DNA from: Gammaproteobacteria bacterium
GTDB taxonomy: Bacteria; Pseudomonadota; Gammaproteobacteria; Pseudomonadales; Pseudohongiellaceae
Assembly (NCBI GenBank): GCA_002731775.1
Contig: PCCP01000060.1
Location: 1 to 39,470 of the forward strand
Length of the DNA: 39,470 bases
Reading direction: 5' to 3'
Made by a program: the position numbers and the translations under genes
Notes under the pieces: model-generated
Told to the model about the DNA's origin: nothing
What the model saw: the letters and a program-made list of their open reading frames with translations, nothing else
The model's database searches: none
Part shown: positions 38,770-39,470 of the stretch, piece by piece
How positions within the stretch are numbered: the first letter of the stretch is position 1
Layout of the letters: every line of letters begins with the position of its first letter

Positions 38770-39470
38770 ATGAATTATCTAGACAAAGGAGTTCCGCGCC
38801 TACTGGTCGCATCTGCGCTCTTCTGCCTCTCCTACGCACCCACAGTCCTCTTCGCACAGGATGATGACGTAAGACGCATTGAAGAGGTGATTGTCACTGC
38901 GGAGCGCAGAGAAGCTTCGATTCAGGACACTTCAATATCCATTACCGCTTTAACTGAGGAATTCTTAGGAGATTTTGGAATTCGAAATCAGGAAGATCTC
39001 CAAAATTTCATACCAGCAACCACCATTCAGCCCTATGACGCCACGGTACGGGGTGTAGGTCGAAATTTTCGTGCCCTGGGCGGCGACCCCGGTGTCGCCA
39101 CCTACATGAACGGTATCTATTCTGAGGACCTGTTAACGGCGACCGCAGCGACTTTCTGGGATGTGAGGCGTGTCGAGATTCTACGGGGTCCACAAGGTAC
39201 TCTGTACGGACGGAACGCCGTCGGTGGTGCCATCAACATTCTCTACAATGAACCCAGTCACGATTTTGATGCCGCGTTCAGTTCCATCATTGGCAACTAC
39301 GGTACCAAGGAAGCCTATGGAATGCTGAATGGCTCCCTGATTGAAGATCGCCTGTCCGGCCGCGTCAACTTCAGCGTGCGCGATCGTGACGGCGTCATTG
39401 ATGATATCGGCGGCGGAGATCTCGACGGTCTCGGCACCGAGAATGTCGCTGTGCAGTTCCAGTGGACACC
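38770..39470 (+). CDS. TonB-dependent receptor, N-terminal part (runs off the window)
   Basis: The visible 233 codons start with a signal peptide ending in LFAQDDD. A TonB-box-like EEVIVTAERR and the plug domain follow: SISITAL, IQPYDATVRGVGRNF, RRVEILRGPQGTLYGRNAVG and GGAINI. These are diagnostic of TonB-dependent outer-membrane receptors. The RGPQGTLYGRNAVGGAIN wording is the subtype common in marine gammaproteobacteria and sphingomonads. The barrel lies beyond the right edge, so the substrate cannot be inferred. The ATG at 38770 follows AAGGGGG at a suitable distance. The 600-bp upstream leader suggests separate regulation from the redox locus. Confidence 0.92.
   Translation, partial: MNYLDKGVPRLLVASALFCLSYAPTVLFAQDDDVRRIEEVIVTAERREASIQDTSISITALTEEFLGDFGIRNQEDLQNFIPATTIQPYDATVRGVGRNFRALGGDPGVATYMNGIYSEDLLTATAATFWDVRRVEILRGPQGTLYGRNAVGGAINILYNEPSHDFDAAFSSIIGNYGTKEAYGMLNGSLIEDRLSGRVNFSVRDRDGVIDDIGGGDLDGLGTENVAVQFQWT

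Overview
The window looks like chromosome of a Gram-negative proteobacterium, most likely a marine or aquatic gammaproteobacterium. This is inferred from a TonB-dependent receptor, an outer-membrane beta-barrel protein, Tat and Sec signal peptides, a lipobox, an NADP-type glutamate dehydrogenase, multihaem c-type cytochromes and a remnant of a REP-associated (RAYT) transposase. No taxonomic marker gene is present, so the placement is an inference. No rRNA, tRNA or CRISPR array was seen.

Layout. (1) 1-1682: start of a leftward lipoprotein gene, a 5'-truncated RAYT transposase and a gene-poor stretch with repeats. (2) 1683-5197: a Tat-exported amidohydrolase flanked by two copies of a ~97-bp palindromic repeat, then an exported alpha/beta hydrolase. 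(3) 5190-12469, all leftward: an HDAC-family deacetylase, an NSS-type sodium symporter, an ACMSD-like amidohydrolase, a 134-bp inverted-repeat element, an arylsulfotransferase-like protein, an exported HpcH/HpaI aldolase and a GrdB-like protein. The last is read here as one selenoprotein gene with an in-frame UGA and a convincing SECIS hairpin. (4) 12694-18645: an exported epoxide-hydrolase-like enzyme, a degraded gene, then a haem-motif DUF1592/DUF1549-like protein paired with a DUF1501 protein. (5) 18850-20199: gdhA. (6) 20338-38144: a large redox/signalling locus. (7) 38770-end: 5' part of a TonB-dependent receptor.

The redox/signalling locus is the most unusual part. A leftward Ser/Thr kinase with a cNMP-type sensor domain is divergent from a rightward row of eight genes: (i) a FAD oxidoreductase fused to two cNMP-type domains and a four-cluster [4Fe-4S] module; (ii) a membrane protein with two His pairs each spaced 14 residues, as in di-haem b cytochromes; (iii) an FHA domain joined through one membrane helix to ten CxxCH haem sites; (iv) an exported tandem GlcG/HbpS-like protein; (v) an outer-membrane beta-barrel candidate; (vi) a 1270-residue cytochrome with ten CxxCH sites and a C-terminal LVIVD-like propeller; (vii) a c554-like cytochrome with four CxxCH and one Cx4CH site; (viii) a tail-anchored protein with two FHA domains. 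The simplest model is an electron route from cytoplasmic NAD(P)H through FeS and haem b to periplasmic or cell-surface haems, gated by Ser/Thr phosphorylation and FHA recognition. The domains are visible in the sequence; the route, its direction and its regulation are inference. I know of no described system with this gene set.
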